Shown here in pieces: positions 63,562 to 64,000 of a DNA stretch of 64,000 nucleotides. The notes below the pieces were generated by a model. That model was not told the DNA's origin and ran no database searches. It saw only the letters and a list, made by a program, of their open reading frames with translations. Origin of the DNA: Pseudomonas laurentiana (GTDB lineage Bacteria; Pseudomonadota; Gammaproteobacteria; Pseudomonadales; Pseudomonadaceae); the NCBI RefSeq assembly GCF_014648275.1, contig NZ_BMQU01000017.1:60808-124807 (forward strand). The letters run 5' to 3'. Each line of letters starts with the position of its first letter. Positions within the stretch are counted from its first letter, which is position 1. Both the position numbers and the translations under genes were made by a program.

Positions 63562-64000
63562 TCAGGCCTGGATGCTCAAGCCATATTCTGCGGCGGCATC
63601 CTGCAACCACAGCCACCAGTAATCGGAGAAACTGCGACGAATCAGCAGTTCCCAGGTGTCTTCGCTGCTGCGACGGATCACCAGTTGCGACTTGGCGAAC
63701 ACCGTACTGACGGCCTTGCCGACCGGAAAATTGTTCGGGTGCACGTCGTAGCTGGTGGACTTCATCAGCACTTCACGTACATTCGGGCCGCTCAGCTCCA
63801 GCAGGGTCTGGCCGCCGCTGACGTTGACCACCTGGATGTGCTGGTCCTTGAGGGCCTCACGCAGTTTTTGCTCGACGGCAAACTCCTGGCCACCCGGGAC
63901 GATCAACAGCCACTCATCCGGGCCGAGCCATTGCAGCGACATGTCGCCATTGGCGACCACGGTCAGGGCCACTGGCAGCTCAAGGCCGATGGCCTTGAAT
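63562..64000 (-). CDS. soxG: Sarcosine oxidase gamma subunit, 5' end outside window
   Basis: The C-terminal 145 residues are present and the frame runs off the window end. The sequence has the gamma-subunit pattern LGPDEWLLIVPGG, VSGGQTLLELSGPNVREVLMKSTSYDVHP and the end RRSFSDYWWLWLQDAAAEYG. SoxG is part of the heterotetrameric enzyme that oxidises sarcosine to glycine, producing 5,10-methylene-THF or formaldehyde and peroxide. An internal GTG at 63972 is not the true start. It is 19 bp upstream of purU. Confidence 0.93.
   Translation of the reverse strand, partial: FKAIGLELPVALTVVANGDMSLQWLGPDEWLLIVPGGQEFAVEQKLREALKDQHIQVVNVSGGQTLLELSGPNVREVLMKSTSYDVHPNNFPVGKAVSTVFAKSQLVIRRSSEDTWELLIRRSFSDYWWLWLQDAAAEYGLSIQA

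Overview
The window is 64 kb of chromosomal DNA from a Pseudomonas, most likely the P. putida group. High GC coding, the gene content (pqq operon, core-oligosaccharide waa cluster, aceEF, creBCD, soxG-purU-fdhA) and the order, which from memory runs parallel to the pqq-to-sox stretch of P. putida KT2440, all point that way. No rRNA, tRNA, CRISPR array or prophage was seen. Mobile DNA is limited to REP repeats and one REP-associated transposase.

Layout. 1-5031 (+): pqqABCDE and an S9 peptidase, the cofactor operon for periplasmic quinoprotein dehydrogenases. 5167-7431 (-): MOSC protein, class III aminotransferase and a glutamine-amidotransferase fragment, divergent from a LysR regulator. 8689-13880 (-): two long acyl-CoA dehydrogenases with a diguanylate cyclase between them; the upstream one has a consensus promoter overlapped by two PsrA-type boxes. 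14152-19017 (-): a small rod/hook-like protein, then bioBFHCD behind a BirA-type operator. 19106-24698 (+): comF, a ModE-like regulator, a PhoX-like phosphatase, srkA and rarD. 24909-31447: a GcvR-like ACT protein, malate synthase G, a receiver lacking its phosphorylation residues, and a cNMP/CBS/DUF294 protein coupled to a DnaQ-like exonuclease. 31464-38421 (-): a seven-gene LPS inner-core operon (waaF, waaC, waaG, waaP and three further kinase-fold genes). 38566-46170: glnE, divergent from aceE-aceF, with two identical palindromic operators before aceE.

46273-64000: an AT-rich small gene, a GGDEF/EAL protein, msrA, a GST, creBCD with a Cre tag, a retropepsin-like protein, an acyltransferase, a yjfL/yjfM/yjfC-like cluster, DUF2780 and DUF3077 genes, a REP/RAYT region, then fdhA, purU and the end of soxG, which oxidise sarcosine-derived one-carbon units.

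The most interesting item is the DUF3077 region (59637-60670). A ~355-bp segment with the start of the gene and its leader is present twice in tandem. On the sense strand both leaders fold into a 16-bp helix enclosing a C(UUCG)G hairpin and a second hairpin. The loop of the second hairpin is exactly complementary to the Shine-Dalgarno segment. Between copies four of the eight paired positions differ and every one is compensated, which is covariation evidence for a cis-acting translational control RNA that I do not recognise.
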